Shown here: positions 36,108 to 44,884 of the stretch, piece after piece | How the letters are laid out: each line of letters begins with the position of its first letter | How positions within the stretch are numbered: position 1 is the stretch's first letter | Notes under the pieces: generated by a model | What the model saw: the letters and a program-made list of their open reading frames with translations, nothing else | What the model was told of the DNA's origin: nothing | The model's database searches: none | From: Nitrosopolaris sp035691865 | GTDB taxonomy: Archaea > Thermoproteota > Nitrososphaeria > Nitrososphaerales > Nitrososphaeraceae | Length of the DNA: 64,000 nucleotides | Direction: 5' to 3' | Assembly (NCBI GenBank): GCA_035691865.1 | Contig: DASSIM010000067.1 | Coordinates: 62,001-126,000 of the forward strand | Translations under genes and position numbers: made by a program

Positions 36108-37075
36108 CTCCTGCTCTTACCTCTACATTCGATCACAGCGCGTACAATTTCATTTGTGGCTAATCCATATTTTTCTAATAGTACATCGATCTCTTCATCC
36201 CGGGCAGATTCTCCGAATGTATCGCGTACGCCCACCCTTATAATTGGTACTGGGTGAGTTTCCGAGGATGATTCTGCCACAGCTGAACCAAGACCTCCAA
36301 TCATATTGTGTTCTTCGACAGTAACAATAGCACCGGTGTTCTTAGCACACTCAGCTATCAGTTGGGTGTCAATGGGTTTAATTGAAAACATATCAACAAC
36401 GCGACAAGTTATTCCGTTATTTGATTTCAAAACCTTGGCTGCATCTAATGCTCTTGTAACCATTAGACCACATGCCATAATTGTCGCATCCGAGCCGTCG
36501 TGCAAAATGTTTCCTTTACCTATCCTGAAAATCGCGTGGTCTTCATATAGAACTTCGCTCAATGGCCTGGCAAGTCTAATATAAAATGGCCCAGGGATCA
36601 TGGCTATCGATCGAATCAAATACTTTGCTGCAACTGCGTCAGCAGGGACGATTACTCGCATATTGGGTATGACCCTCATTGTCGAAAAATCTTCGAGCTG
36701 TTGATGCGACGCACCGTCAGGTCCCACAGTGAGACCGGCATGAGAGACAACAAGCTTCACATTCAGGTCCGGATAGCATACCGTGTTGCGGATTTGATCG
36801 AGGCATCGTCCTGGGAGAAATGCGGCATATGTACTTGCGAAAGCAATTTTGCCAGCTATTGCAAGACCAGCTGCCACGGAAACGAGGTTGGCTTCTGCGA
36901 TGCCTACGTTGAAGAACCTGTCAGGATAACAGTCCCCGAACTTTCTTATCTTAAGGGAATCTGTCGTGTCAGCCCCCACACAGACTATATTTTTATTAGA
37001 TGCTCCTAATTCTACGAGTGTATCGCCGTATGTTCCTCGCATGTCGGCAATTTTTTGTTTATTACTTAAGAGCAT
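36104..37075 (-). CDS. tktB: Transketolase, C-terminal (pyrimidine-binding/ligand) subunit
   Basis: 323 residues, the split C-terminal half of transketolase: MRGTYGDTLVELG, FFNVGIAEANLVSVAAGLA, THAGLTVGPDGASHQ-type segment (SHAGLTVGPDGASHQ) and the C-terminal VEEHNMIGGLGSAVAE. The catalytic glutamate for thiamine diphosphate lies in GIAEAN. It overlaps the N-terminal-subunit fusion gene by 14 bases upstream and transaldolase by 4 bases downstream. Confidence 0.94.
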   Translation of the reverse strand: MLLSNKQKIADMRGTYGDTLVELGASNKNIVCVGADTTDSLKIRKFGDCYPDRFFNVGIAEANLVSVAAGLAIAGKIAFASTYAAFLPGRCLDQIRNTVCYPDLNVKLVVSHAGLTVGPDGASHQQLEDFSTMRVIPNMRVIVPADAVAAKYLIRSIAMIPGPFYIRLARPLSEVLYEDHAIFRIGKGNILHDGSDATIMACGLMVTRALDAAKVLKSNNGITCRVVDMFSIKPIDTQLIAECAKNTGAIVTVEEHNMIGGLGSAVAESSSETHPVPIIRVGVRDTFGESARDEEIDVLLEKYGLATNEIVRAVIECRGKSRR

Positions 37076-38720
37076 TTAGTTCTTCCTCTATCCCTAGCTC
37101 ATTTGCTAGAGGAATCAATATATGTTTGCGTGTTTTCAGCCAGTCGCGTCTTATACCTATAGCGTTCGCCTGTTCTAGGAGCTTTCTCTCCAATGCCACG
37201 TTCACCTTGTACCTTAACTGGATAATTGCGCCATGGATATCCCCAGTGCCATATACGGCGTTTCCGGCTACGAATATTCTAGCTCCAGCCTCATAAACTG
37301 CTTGCAACATAGTAGCATCAATGCCACCATCGGCTTCAATGTACCCTAAGAACCCATGTTCTCTTAGCTTTTGACTTAGTAGCCGGATTTTTGATAAGAC
37401 TTGTGGGATGAATTTTTGGCCCGCAAAGCCTGGATTTACTGACATTATTAGTACGACATCGATATCCTGCAGGTAGGGAAAAAGCCAATTTGGAAGATCA
37501 GTAGAGGGATTTAGTGCAATGCCTGGGCTAATTCCGTTTGAAAGTAATCTATGTGCAATCTGCGCAAATTCACCTTCACTGCATGTCTCTGCATGAACAC
37601 TCACTATATCACATCTAGCATCGATATAATCTTGAATATGAGCCAATGGATTTTCGATCATAAGATGAGCGTCAAATGGTAATGTGGTAATACGTCTCAG
37701 TTGTTTTATTGTATCCGAATAAAATGTAGTATTGGGCACAAACCTACCATCCATGATATCCAGGTGTATAATATCGGCTCCTCCCCGTTCTGCGCTTCTT
37801 ATCTTTTCTTCGTAATTTTCTTGCTGCCCAGCTATAATAGATGGCGCAATTAGGCATTCACTTCTAAGTTCTTCTAACAATAGTGGAGTGTGTTCTCTTG
37901 GCGGAGCCTTCCCATGCCACTGCGGATTGTTCGTCATATGTTTTATGCCGTTCCCCTTGACTGTGTTTGCGATAATTATAGTTGGGCTATCTTTTGCCTC
38001 AGTTGCTTTATTTAGAGCGTCAATTATCTGTTCAACATTGTGACCACCTATCTCGAGTACATTCCAATTGAACGCGGACCATTTATCCCGAGTCGGATCG
38101 AGAGGCATGATATCTTCCGTGAAACCGTCTTGTTGGATGCGGTTGCGATCGAGAATTGCAACCAGGTTATGCAGTTTGAACTTGGCAGCAGCCATTGCTG
38201 CTTCCCAGATCTGACCTTCGTTCGACTCTCCGTCACCAATTAGAGTATAAACATAATTTTTTTTACCTTCCAGCCTATTCGATAGGGCTATCCCTATCGA
38301 AACCGAAAGACCAATTCCCTCCGAGCCTCCTGAAAACTCAGTTCCTGGCACACTTTGGTGGGCTTCCTTTTGAGTGTATCTAACTGGATGACCCTGCAGT
38401 CTGCTCCCGAGCTTACGCAGAGTCTTCATTTCACTTGGTGGAAAGTAGCCGGCGATAGCCAGTGTTGCATAAAACCCTGGAGCCGAATGTCCTTTTGAGT
38501 TGACAAAATAGTCCCTCTCACTCCAATCTGGCTTTTTTGGTGAATGATTCATTTTTCGGAAATAAAGAACACCCATGATCTCTGCAGCTGAAAATGATGC
38601 GCCCGGATGACCTGAGCCAGCTTCAGCTATTCCTTGAATAGCGAGCATACGGACGCTGCATATTTTCCTCTTAAGATCAAGGTAACGCATTCTAAAGCCC
38701 ATTATGAGGATCGCAACCAT
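37062..38720 (-). CDS. Transketolase N-terminal subunit fused to ribulose-phosphate 3-epimerase
   Basis: 552 residues. Residues 11-285 are the thiamine diphosphate-binding half of transketolase (GSGHPGASFSAAEIMG, SKGHSAPGFYATLA, and the metal/ThDP motif IGDGESNEGQIWEA at 161-174). Residues 288-505 are a complete ribulose-phosphate 3-epimerase TIM barrel (CLIAPSIIAGQQ, HLDIMDGRFVPNTTF, FDAHLMIENP, MSVNPGFAGQKFIP, EADGGIDATML, FVAGNAVYG). About 45 further residues resemble nothing known. ATG codons at 38720, 38702 and 38690 are possible starts; MRYLDLKRKI at 38690 fits transketolase best. One chain thus supplies two consecutive pentose phosphate steps. Confidence 0.92.
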   Translation of the reverse strand: MVAILIMGFRMRYLDLKRKICSVRMLAIQGIAEAGSGHPGASFSAAEIMGVLYFRKMNHSPKKPDWSERDYFVNSKGHSAPGFYATLAIAGYFPPSEMKTLRKLGSRLQGHPVRYTQKEAHQSVPGTEFSGGSEGIGLSVSIGIALSNRLEGKKNYVYTLIGDGESNEGQIWEAAMAAAKFKLHNLVAILDRNRIQQDGFTEDIMPLDPTRDKWSAFNWNVLEIGGHNVEQIIDALNKATEAKDSPTIIIANTVKGNGIKHMTNNPQWHGKAPPREHTPLLLEELRSECLIAPSIIAGQQENYEEKIRSAERGGADIIHLDIMDGRFVPNTTFYSDTIKQLRRITTLPFDAHLMIENPLAHIQDYIDARCDIVSVHAETCSEGEFAQIAHRLLSNGISPGIALNPSTDLPNWLFPYLQDIDVVLIMSVNPGFAGQKFIPQVLSKIRLLSQKLREHGFLGYIEADGGIDATMLQAVYEAGARIFVAGNAVYGTGDIHGAIIQLRYKVNVALERKLLEQANAIGIRRDWLKTRKHILIPLANELGIEEELNALK

Positions 38721-38865
38721 TCAAATGTTTTCAGACAATATAAAGTGCGGCCATAGGGAAAATAAAAAGATATACGTAAAATCACCCTATCATATCTCTA
38801 CCTTCCGCCATTTAGAGGCACTTTATCTGAGATAATTTAAAATAATTAAATGATCACAACGTAGC

Positions 38866-40362
38866 ATGGTTAGTGTTATAGTACAAGAAGCAAACATTGA
38901 CCAGATGCGAACTGCACTGGTAGTCATTGGCATTTTCGAAAACGAACGTGATTTTTTCAAATCAGAAGGAATGAATCCCACAATAAGCGATGCGATCTTA
39001 GAATTCATCCAAAATAAGGAATTCAAAAGAAGTTTGGGATTCAATATAATTTTTCATATGATGGGCAAAGGATTGATAAAAAAAATTATGCTAATAGGTC
39101 TTGGAACGAGAGACAAATTTACCTATGAAAATGCAAGAATCATTGCCGGTAAAGCAGCTCTGAAGGCTAAGGAACTAGGCGTCAAAGAATTCTGCATTTT
39201 GCCCTTCATGGAGGTGAATGAGGCATTAATAGAAGCGATTTCTGAAGGCGTCCTTCTTTCGCTATATTCGTTCAATCGATACAAGATAAGCGGGGATGAG
39301 GCTACTACTATCCCTGCACAGGCTACAATAGTGGTTAGTTCGGATTCTGCGAAATTCCAGGCGGTGGTAGACAAAGTTAATCTGATAACACAAGCAGTTA
39401 ATTATGCGCGTGATTTAAGTAACCTACCGCCTAATGACTGCCCCCCAGCACAATTAGCCAGTCTTGCGTTGGCACTTGAAGATGAATACGGGATAAAAAC
39501 TAGGATCTTAGAACGGTATGAGATGGAATCTATCGGATTAAACGGAATAGTTTCAGTGGGAAAAGGAAGCAATAATCCCCCTAAATTGATAATTTTGGAA
39601 TATTATGGAGATGCGGATCAACAAAAACCATATCTTTTGGTAGGAAAGGCTGTTACATTCGACACCGGTGGTATATCCTTGAAACCTGGTGATAAAATGG
39701 ATGAAATGAAATTTGATAAATGCGGAGGCTGCAGCGTTCTCGGAGTACTAAAGGCAATAGCATCATTGGCTCTTCCGGTAAATGTTATAGGGATAATTCC
39801 CTCGGTTGAAAATATGCCTTCCAGCAGTTCGTACAGACCTGGGGATATAATTAGGATGTACAATGGCAGGACAGTGGAAATCTCCAACACCGATGCAGAG
39901 GGGAGAATTATTCTTGCTGACGCAATGGCATACGGCGTTGCAATGTTCAACCCTCAGGCAATTATCGATTTAGCCACTCTCACAGGTGCATGCGTTGTTG
40001 CTCTTGGTGCTAATGTTGCGGCTGTAATAGGGACGAGCAAGCACCTCGCAGAGAGATTGAGCAAGGTATCTGAAAAGACAGGAGAGAGAATATGGGATCT
40101 CCCATTATATGACGAATACTATGAACAGATAAAGAGTAATGTAGCTGACCTTAAGAATATCGGTGGTAGACCAGGCGGTGCGATTACGGCAGCGGCATTT
40201 TTGTCCAATTTCACGAATGATATTCCTTGGGTGCACCTAGATATTGCAGGAACCGCATGGACCCAAGAAGGAACTTTTGATCGAAGCTACAATCCTAAGG
40301 GCGCCACAGGATTTGGAGTTCGCACTTTAGTAAAATTTCTAATGGAGGTTCCTAATAAATAG
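38866..40362 (+). CDS. pepA: Leucyl aminopeptidase, M17 family
   Basis: Zinc or manganese aminopeptidase, usually a hexamer, in peptide turnover. 498 residues. Metal and catalytic motifs are VGKAVTFDTGGISLKPGDKM, MKFDKCGGCSVLG, and the family signature NTDAEGRIILAD; GRPGGAITAAAFLSNF follows. It is a single gene after the divergent transketolase operon. Confidence 0.95.
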   Translation: MVSVIVQEANIDQMRTALVVIGIFENERDFFKSEGMNPTISDAILEFIQNKEFKRSLGFNIIFHMMGKGLIKKIMLIGLGTRDKFTYENARIIAGKAALKAKELGVKEFCILPFMEVNEALIEAISEGVLLSLYSFNRYKISGDEATTIPAQATIVVSSDSAKFQAVVDKVNLITQAVNYARDLSNLPPNDCPPAQLASLALALEDEYGIKTRILERYEMESIGLNGIVSVGKGSNNPPKLIILEYYGDADQQKPYLLVGKAVTFDTGGISLKPGDKMDEMKFDKCGGCSVLGVLKAIASLALPVNVIGIIPSVENMPSSSSYRPGDIIRMYNGRTVEISNTDAEGRIILADAMAYGVAMFNPQAIIDLATLTGACVVALGANVAAVIGTSKHLAERLSKVSEKTGERIWDLPLYDEYYEQIKSNVADLKNIGGRPGGAITAAAFLSNFTNDIPWVHLDIAGTAWTQEGTFDRSYNPKGATGFGVRTLVKFLMEVPNK

Positions 40363-40520
40363 CGCGCCGAATGGCACCATGTCCACAATGTTCATCTAAA
40401 TAGTTATTTCAAACCACAAAAGCAAAGTATTACCAACCTGCGAGTCTTTGTTTCAGACGATTATTAGGAAATAGGATGTTTTGGCTGTAAACCCATTTGA
40501 CGAATTTAACTCGGTGCGTC

Positions 40521-40540
40521 TTTAAAAGAAGAATAAGATC
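40521..40540 (-). terminator. T-rich end after 5S rRNA
   Basis: On the minus strand, directly after the 5S sequence, the run GATCTTATTCTTCTTTTAAA is rich in T, the usual archaeal terminator type. Confidence 0.45.
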
Positions 40541-40542
40541 AA

Positions 40543-40659
40543 GTGCCAGCACTGCTGCTTCCCAACCGCTCACGCAGGTAAGTAGCACAGCAGCGAAGGC
40601 AGGTTTGACTTCCGGGTTCGGAATGGGACCGGGTCGCACCCTGCCTCTATGGCCGGCTT
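40543..40659 (-). rRNA. rrf: 5S ribosomal RNA
   Basis: The minus strand reads GCCGGCCATAGAGGC near the 5' end, CCCATTCCGAACCCGGAAG in the loop B/C region (the universally conserved CCGAAC ... GGAAG), and ends with GCTGGC, which pairs with the 5' GCCGGC. The length of about 117 bases is right. It stands apart from 16S/23S genes, as in other Thaumarchaeota. A TATA-like ATTAAATTGA lies 23-32 bases upstream and a T-rich run follows. Exact ends are estimated from the terminal helix. Confidence 0.92.
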
Positions 40660-40680
40660 ACTGTTATTGGTGTCAAAGGG

Positions 40681-40690
40681 TCAATTTAAT
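40681..40690 (-). promoter_or_regulatory. TATA box of the 5S rRNA gene
   Basis: ATTAAATTGA on the minus strand, centred about 27 bases before the predicted 5S start. Confidence 0.5.
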
Positions 40691-40727
40691 CTTGCCCTAG
40701 ATTCGCCTTGTTAGATCGCAATCTACT

Positions 40728-41129
40728 TTATTCAGCGCCCACTAAACCTAATAGATCAAAACCTTCAGCAGATTTTGCCTCAAATTGCACGATTGAAATC
40801 AAGTGCTCATCAGGATCTACAAAAATAGCATGTTTTCCAAACGGTTCTTCTCTTGGTTCTTTGAAGAATACTACTTTCTTTTCTTTTAATTGTTTAACAG
40901 CAGTGTCTAGATCGTTTACCATAAAACCTACAAGTATAGTCAGAGCAACTCTTGATTTTTCTTTCTTTTTTGTTGAGTGTAAAGCCAAAATGGTGCCATT
41001 GCTGAAAAATTCAGTCCATTCTTCCGATTGATGCTTCAAAGGAAGTTCGAGAATATCTTTATAGAATTCTATGGATTTTTTCATATCTGCCACTAAGAGA
41101 ATTATCGCTCCCATCTTGGTGAGCATCAC
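40728..41129 (-). CDS. Glyoxalase/bleomycin-resistance (VOC) family protein
   Basis: 133 residues with the vicinal oxygen chelate pattern: AIILLVADMKKSIEFYKDIL at the start, GTILALHSTKK in the middle, and GKHAIFVDPDEHLISIVQF at the end, supplying probable metal ligands. Substrate unknown; members include lactoylglutathione lyases, dioxygenases and resistance proteins. It reads toward the 5S gene from the right, with about 70 bases between them. Confidence 0.85.
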   Translation of the reverse strand: MMLTKMGAIILLVADMKKSIEFYKDILELPLKHQSEEWTEFFSNGTILALHSTKKKEKSRVALTILVGFMVNDLDTAVKQLKEKKVVFFKEPREEPFGKHAIFVDPDEHLISIVQFEAKSAEGFDLLGLVGAE

Positions 41130-41295
41130 TAAGTTTTACCGTTTGAAGTTATGTAGGCCGCATTAAGAACTTATCGCTAAGGGAATAAATATGACCCATG
41201 GCACATAATCATATTAATAAACATCATCATGACTGAAATACTCGAGTGTAATATTGTAATATTGCATTATATTTATCTACGTTAAAAATACATGC

Positions 41296-41895
41296 ATGCA
41301 CCCTGAAAAGCTGTTCTTCATCTACATTGCAAAAAACGAAGAGTGGGAAAAAAGGCAGAAAGAGGATTGGGATTACGTCTCATCGATGTCTAGATTTTAC
41401 CGGTGGTGGATTAAACGCAATTTTGAGATAGATTTCAACGTGGAAGCTGAAATCTTACCTGTAGTTCCAGGTAAGCTGTTTGATCGAATGTCCATAAGTT
41501 ATCTTAGTAGGGATCACCTTGAGCGTGGTAAATCAGTTTTCCATTTTTACTTGACATACTTCAAACCTTTCTGGACGGACTGTCAGACCGAAGGATATGC
41601 CGCGGAAAATTTTGGAATGATTTATTGGAAGAGACTGGAAGCGCCTGTATCAGACTCCACACGAGTTAAGTTCTTTGCCGATATGAACTGCGCAAAGCTC
41701 TCTCATGTGTTATGCCACGAAGTGTTACGAATGCTAGGGAAAAAAAGAAAGGAATATTTTGATTCAGTCCACGATCTGTGGGATTGTCATGTTTACAAGG
41801 ATCTACCGTATATTCACTATAATGAACGATTTAGAATAGTCGACAAGCAAAGCTCCTATCGATTTGTAACGATTGATGTAAAGCATATTCATTAG
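41296..41895 (+). CDS. Hypothetical protein with HExxR segment, possible degenerate zincin
   Basis: 199 residues, rich in aromatic and charged residues. Near the end is SHVLCHEVLRMLG followed by FDSVHDLWDCH. The layout recalls HExxH metallopeptidases (HEVLRMLG ... VHD), but the second zinc histidine position holds arginine, so classical zinc hydrolysis is doubtful. No signal peptide or membrane span. I recognise no named family. The ATG at 41296 is preceded by an ATG-containing stretch (ATGCATGC) two codons earlier. Confidence 0.6.
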   Translation: MHPEKLFFIYIAKNEEWEKRQKEDWDYVSSMSRFYRWWIKRNFEIDFNVEAEILPVVPGKLFDRMSISYLSRDHLERGKSVFHFYLTYFKPFWTDCQTEGYAAENFGMIYWKRLEAPVSDSTRVKFFADMNCAKLSHVLCHEVLRMLGKKRKEYFDSVHDLWDCHVYKDLPYIHYNERFRIVDKQSSYRFVTIDVKHIH

Positions 41896-41958
41896 TAGTT
41901 TAGAGAACAATTATTTGTCTCTGCACATTCAGGTATCTAGCTGAGTTTAACATTGTTC

Positions 41959-42222
41959 ATGAAATTCGGGGCCATCATCTCTTCAGTTGGAGCCATTCTA
42001 CTTATTACCCTCGCGGCCATTTTACTTGTCTATCCCATAGCCAAGAGCTGCCATGAGCGAAAATGCACGTTTACCTCTTCAGCACCTACTCCCCTTAACT
42101 CTTTCGTGAAACCGTCTTTCCTAGCAACATCTCTTGTTATAATTGCAGCAGGGGTAGCACTTATTAGATTTGGATCATGGTATCAATACAAATCTAAGAA
42201 GGCAGAAAAAGGTATGCAATAA
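41959..42222 (+). CDS. Small membrane protein with two spans
   Basis: 87 residues from the ATG at 41959 (MKFGAIISSVG). Hydrophobic helices at about 4-28 and 55-73 flank a loop with two cysteines (SCHERKC) that may face outside; the tail is basic (YQYKSKKAEKG). No family recognised. Confidence 0.6.
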   Translation: MKFGAIISSVGAILLITLAAILLVYPIAKSCHERKCTFTSSAPTPLNSFVKPSFLATSLVIIAAGVALIRFGSWYQYKSKKAEKGMQ

Positions 42223-42327
42223 TATCTGGACTGGATAAACCTGAGCAAAACCATACCATTCAATAATCGGTATGTGGAATGTTAAAAAGCTAGTTGCAAC
42301 CTATTTAATAACTCAGATGAAGTTGTA

Positions 42328-42636
42328 ATGACTGAATATGATAGTGGTGCATACTCTGTGCATTTTGCTCATTTTGCAGCCAAGTTGGAAGCTCATCTCA
42401 TCAGATCCGGTGTAACGTGCGCAGATGCGGATTCAATCATAGAGGAGAGTTCTATCATTTATTTTGAAAAGTTAGGTTCTGCTAAGAAAAAGCTTTTAAA
42501 ATATGTCAGAAAGGAGGATCCCGCAAAAGTCTTTGTTGATTCAGCTTACCGAGCGATCGAAAGATATATCCCCGAAGCAAATTATAGTTTTGGTTCTCAT
42601 ATTGAACTGTCGAAGTGCATCCATCAAACTCATTAA
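42328..42636 (+). CDS. Hypothetical protein, 102 residues
   Basis: Soluble, mainly helical (FAHFAAKLEAHLIRSG, ADSIIEESSIIYFEKLG, AYRAIERYIPEA). A TATA-like CTATTTAATAACTC lies about 25 bases upstream. No family recognised. Confidence 0.55.
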   Translation: MTEYDSGAYSVHFAHFAAKLEAHLIRSGVTCADADSIIEESSIIYFEKLGSAKKKLLKYVRKEDPAKVFVDSAYRAIERYIPEANYSFGSHIELSKCIHQTH

Positions 42637-42696
42637 TCTGCGTATAATCCGGACTTGAAGTAGAAGCTGCTACGATGAAGTGGGGCCGAAGGGATT

Positions 42697-42726
42697 TGTC
42701 CTGACCAAGCGCAGACTATAGTCAAT
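42697..42726 (-). other. Non-canonical intron in the T loop of tRNA-Trp
   Basis: Thirty bases split the 7-base T loop (TTCA / AAT). The insert contains TTGAC and GTCAG, which pair with one wobble to form a stem, as expected next to a bulge-helix-bulge splice site. The exact boundaries can shift by one or two bases. Confidence 0.7.
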
Positions 42727-42746
42727 TGAACCCTTGACCCACGGGT

Positions 42747-42778
42747 TTCTTCTAATTCTAGCCGTTTATTCATTAGAT
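42747..42778 (-). other. Anticodon-loop intron of tRNA-Trp
   Basis: Thirty-two bases inserted at the canonical 37/38 position. The intron arms TCTAAT and ATTAGA pair perfectly around a 15-base loop. The central helix of the bulge-helix-bulge motif is imperfect, so it would be a relaxed motif. Confidence 0.75.
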
Positions 42779-42943
42779 CTGGAGCCCGTTGCGATGCCTG
42801 GCTTCGCTACGACCCCACAATGGCATCCGGTAAGGATCTTGATGATGTATGTCTATAAGTCTTCCGAGCATATTCTACAATAGAACATCTTACGTCGAGT
42901 TGTTTCAGAAAGAGATAAATAATTTTGGGCTCTATCAACGACA

Positions 42944-43597
42944 TTGACTGGAGAGACTCAGCTTCGGGCTAGGCGGACAAGAATCAAAATCTTGCGGGCG
43001 ATCGCCGACAAGAACGGATCGGCATGTTTCTCAGAAATTAGAAATGCGACAGGCCTTTCTACTGGTTCCATCTATTACCATCTGGAGAGGATGGGAAATT
43101 ATGTTAATAAGAATTCGAAACATTATATTATTACTGAGGAGGGCATACAAATGCTTCGCGAGCTTGATAGTAAATTTCCGACTCCTCCTACCAATGACAA
43201 CAATGAGCTTCCATCTGATCCTTCTGAAGCGGGTATTGGACGGAATTTTAAGCATATTGGTCACGTCCGTGCAGTTATTGCAGAATATTCATCGGTATTC
43301 GTTCTGGGGCTGGCTACTATCCTTGTCGCCGTCGGCTTATTTGAGAATTTCCATATAATTTTCCCGAACATATCTACAGCCGCGAACATGATCGCAAATG
43401 CCACCATGATCTCTTCACTTTCCATCGCTGCGCTCCTTTCTGTTTCCTTTGTGGTGATGTTAAAAAGACAAATTCTTCCGACCGGATACAAAGGAATAAT
43501 GATATCTGCATTAACAGTATTAGCAGTTTTGGTGGTTAACATTCTAATCTTTTCTGGACTTGGGACACAAATTGGGATGAGTTCCTTTACCTTCTAA
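42944..43597 (+). CDS. Membrane-anchored winged-helix regulator
   Basis: 217 residues with a TTG start; no better start lies in frame. Residues 10-75 form an ArsR-like winged helix (RIKILRAIADKNGSACFSEIRNATGLSTGSIYYHLERM). Residues 110-215 hold three to four hydrophobic helices (SSVFVLGLATILVAVGLF, ISSLSIAALLSVSFVVML, ISALTVLAVLVVNILIF). One-component membrane-bound regulators of this layout are common in archaea; signal and target are unknown. Confidence 0.75.
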   Translation: MTGETQLRARRTRIKILRAIADKNGSACFSEIRNATGLSTGSIYYHLERMGNYVNKNSKHYIITEEGIQMLRELDSKFPTPPTNDNNELPSDPSEAGIGRNFKHIGHVRAVIAEYSSVFVLGLATILVAVGLFENFHIIFPNISTAANMIANATMISSLSIAALLSVSFVVMLKRQILPTGYKGIMISALTVLAVLVVNILIFSGLGTQIGMSSFTF

Positions 43598-43664
43598 TCA
43601 GCGATTGAGAATCGAGGATTTTGTGGTAAGTCGAGATCCAAGTTGACTACTTAAGAACAATTGA

Positions 43665-43931
43665 TCAATTTTCAACTATTCCTTCTCCAGTGGAGATCAA
43701 TTCTCCAACTTGGTTATAGAGCTGGACAAAACGCATACCCTTCTTAGTTATCCTGTAGATCTGTTCTCCTTGACTGTATTCTACTAGACCATTTTCCAAT
43801 AGTACGGCTAAATACTCCTTTAATTGAGCATAGGAAAGAAAGGCTCTATACATTATTTTTGTCTTTGCTGCACCACCATTCGCTGCTTCCAAAATTAATG
43901 CCGCGATATCAGTTCGACTCCGATATTTCAC
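43665..43931 (-). CDS. Winged-helix DNA-binding protein
   Basis: 88 residues matching the short archaeal winged-helix type abundant in Thaumarchaeota: RTDIAALILEAANGGAAKTKIM, LSYAQLKEYLAVLLENGLV, YRITKKGMRFVQLYNQV. It probably acts as a dimeric transcription regulator; target unknown. Confidence 0.82.
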   Translation of the reverse strand: MKYRSRTDIAALILEAANGGAAKTKIMYRAFLSYAQLKEYLAVLLENGLVEYSQGEQIYRITKKGMRFVQLYNQVGELISTGEGIVEN

Positions 43932-44046
43932 TAGACACAGAGAACGTCGAATGCCGATAAAAAGACATTGAGTAATTGCTGTAGTAAATTCTTATATCAA
44001 ATGGATCAGATCCGAAATCCCGTTGAAGTCATATTTCATATTTAGA

Positions 44047-44679
44047 TCACCATTTCCTAGACGCAAATCTGTTGATAGTATATCCTTTTTCGCTCATAGC
44101 TAGGGAGACAAAACGCCATTTTTTGTCTAAGGCCTTCGACGTTCCAAGCCTTTTGGTTGCTATTATACCTGGCGGCTTGACTCCGAATTCTATGCGTATA
44201 TCACTTTTCGGATTTGTCATATCTTCGCCATTCAACGACTGTTGGATACTAAGAGCTTGACTGAGCTTCCCAGGTCCTGATGTCAACGATAATTCTCCAC
44301 AATCTTTACGAAAAGCTTTCATTTGCCCAATGCCCTCTAATGGCTGTAATGCTCTGATTAGTACAGCACCAGCTTCGATTTCAAGAGGCTTTGCTGAAAC
44401 ATTCAAGCAAAAATGGTTACCGTAAATAAAATAAATATATGCTCTACCCGGTTCTCCGAACATAACAGCGTTCCTAGGCGTTAATCCTCTAAATGCATGA
44501 CTGGCAGCATCTTCGTTGTAGCCGTATGCCTCCGTTTCAACGATCATACCACAGAGTCGCTTTCGCTTTTCCTGACCACGGGAGATCATACGGACCACTT
44601 TGTAACCAAGCAGGTCCATAGCCACAAGCTCAGTAGACCGATTATAAAAGGAGCGATCAGGACAAATCATTAGCAACAC
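44047..44679 (-). CDS. mpg: 3-methyladenine DNA glycosylase (AAG/MPG type)
   Basis: Removes alkylated purines from DNA. Motifs GMIVETEAYGYNEDAASHAF (catalytic glutamate region), RNAVMFGEPGRAYIYFIYG, NHFCLNVSA and LTSGPGKLSQAL are those of the eukaryotic/Gram-positive AAG family. 210 residues, normal. Single gene. Confidence 0.93.
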   Translation of the reverse strand: MLLMICPDRSFYNRSTELVAMDLLGYKVVRMISRGQEKRKRLCGMIVETEAYGYNEDAASHAFRGLTPRNAVMFGEPGRAYIYFIYGNHFCLNVSAKPLEIEAGAVLIRALQPLEGIGQMKAFRKDCGELSLTSGPGKLSQALSIQQSLNGEDMTNPKSDIRIEFGVKPPGIIATKRLGTSKALDKKWRFVSLAMSEKGYTINRFASRKW

Positions 44680-44884
44680 TGTTTGCTAAGTAAAGTGTAT
44701 CGACATCTGCCAGGCACTTGAAGTAAATTTTACTTATTATGAGCCATAGCTTGATATTGTTGACGCCAATGTGTCCTACCATAATAGAGATACTGAAGTT
44801 CTGCAGATAACATTTCTTATCCCGATTTTCCCTACTACTTCTATGTTAGTTTAGCTATTCTGCATACTTTAGTACAACCCATAT

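Larger units (their letters stand above)
42681..42816 (-). tRNA. trnW: tRNA-Trp (anticodon CCA) with two introns
   Basis: Read on the minus strand from 42816. Acceptor GGGGTCG pairs with CGGCCCC over 7 bases; positions 8-9 are TA; D stem GCG/CGC; anticodon stem ACGGG/CCCGT; anticodon loop C-T-CCA-G-A; T stem AAGGG/CCCTT; discriminator A at 42681. CCA is not encoded. The anticodon loop is interrupted after position 37 by about 32 bases (42747-42778), and the T loop TTCAAAT is interrupted by about 30 bases (42697-42726). Removing both gives a 74-base tRNA with every stem intact. A TATA-like TTATAGA lies about 40 bases upstream. Confidence 0.88.
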
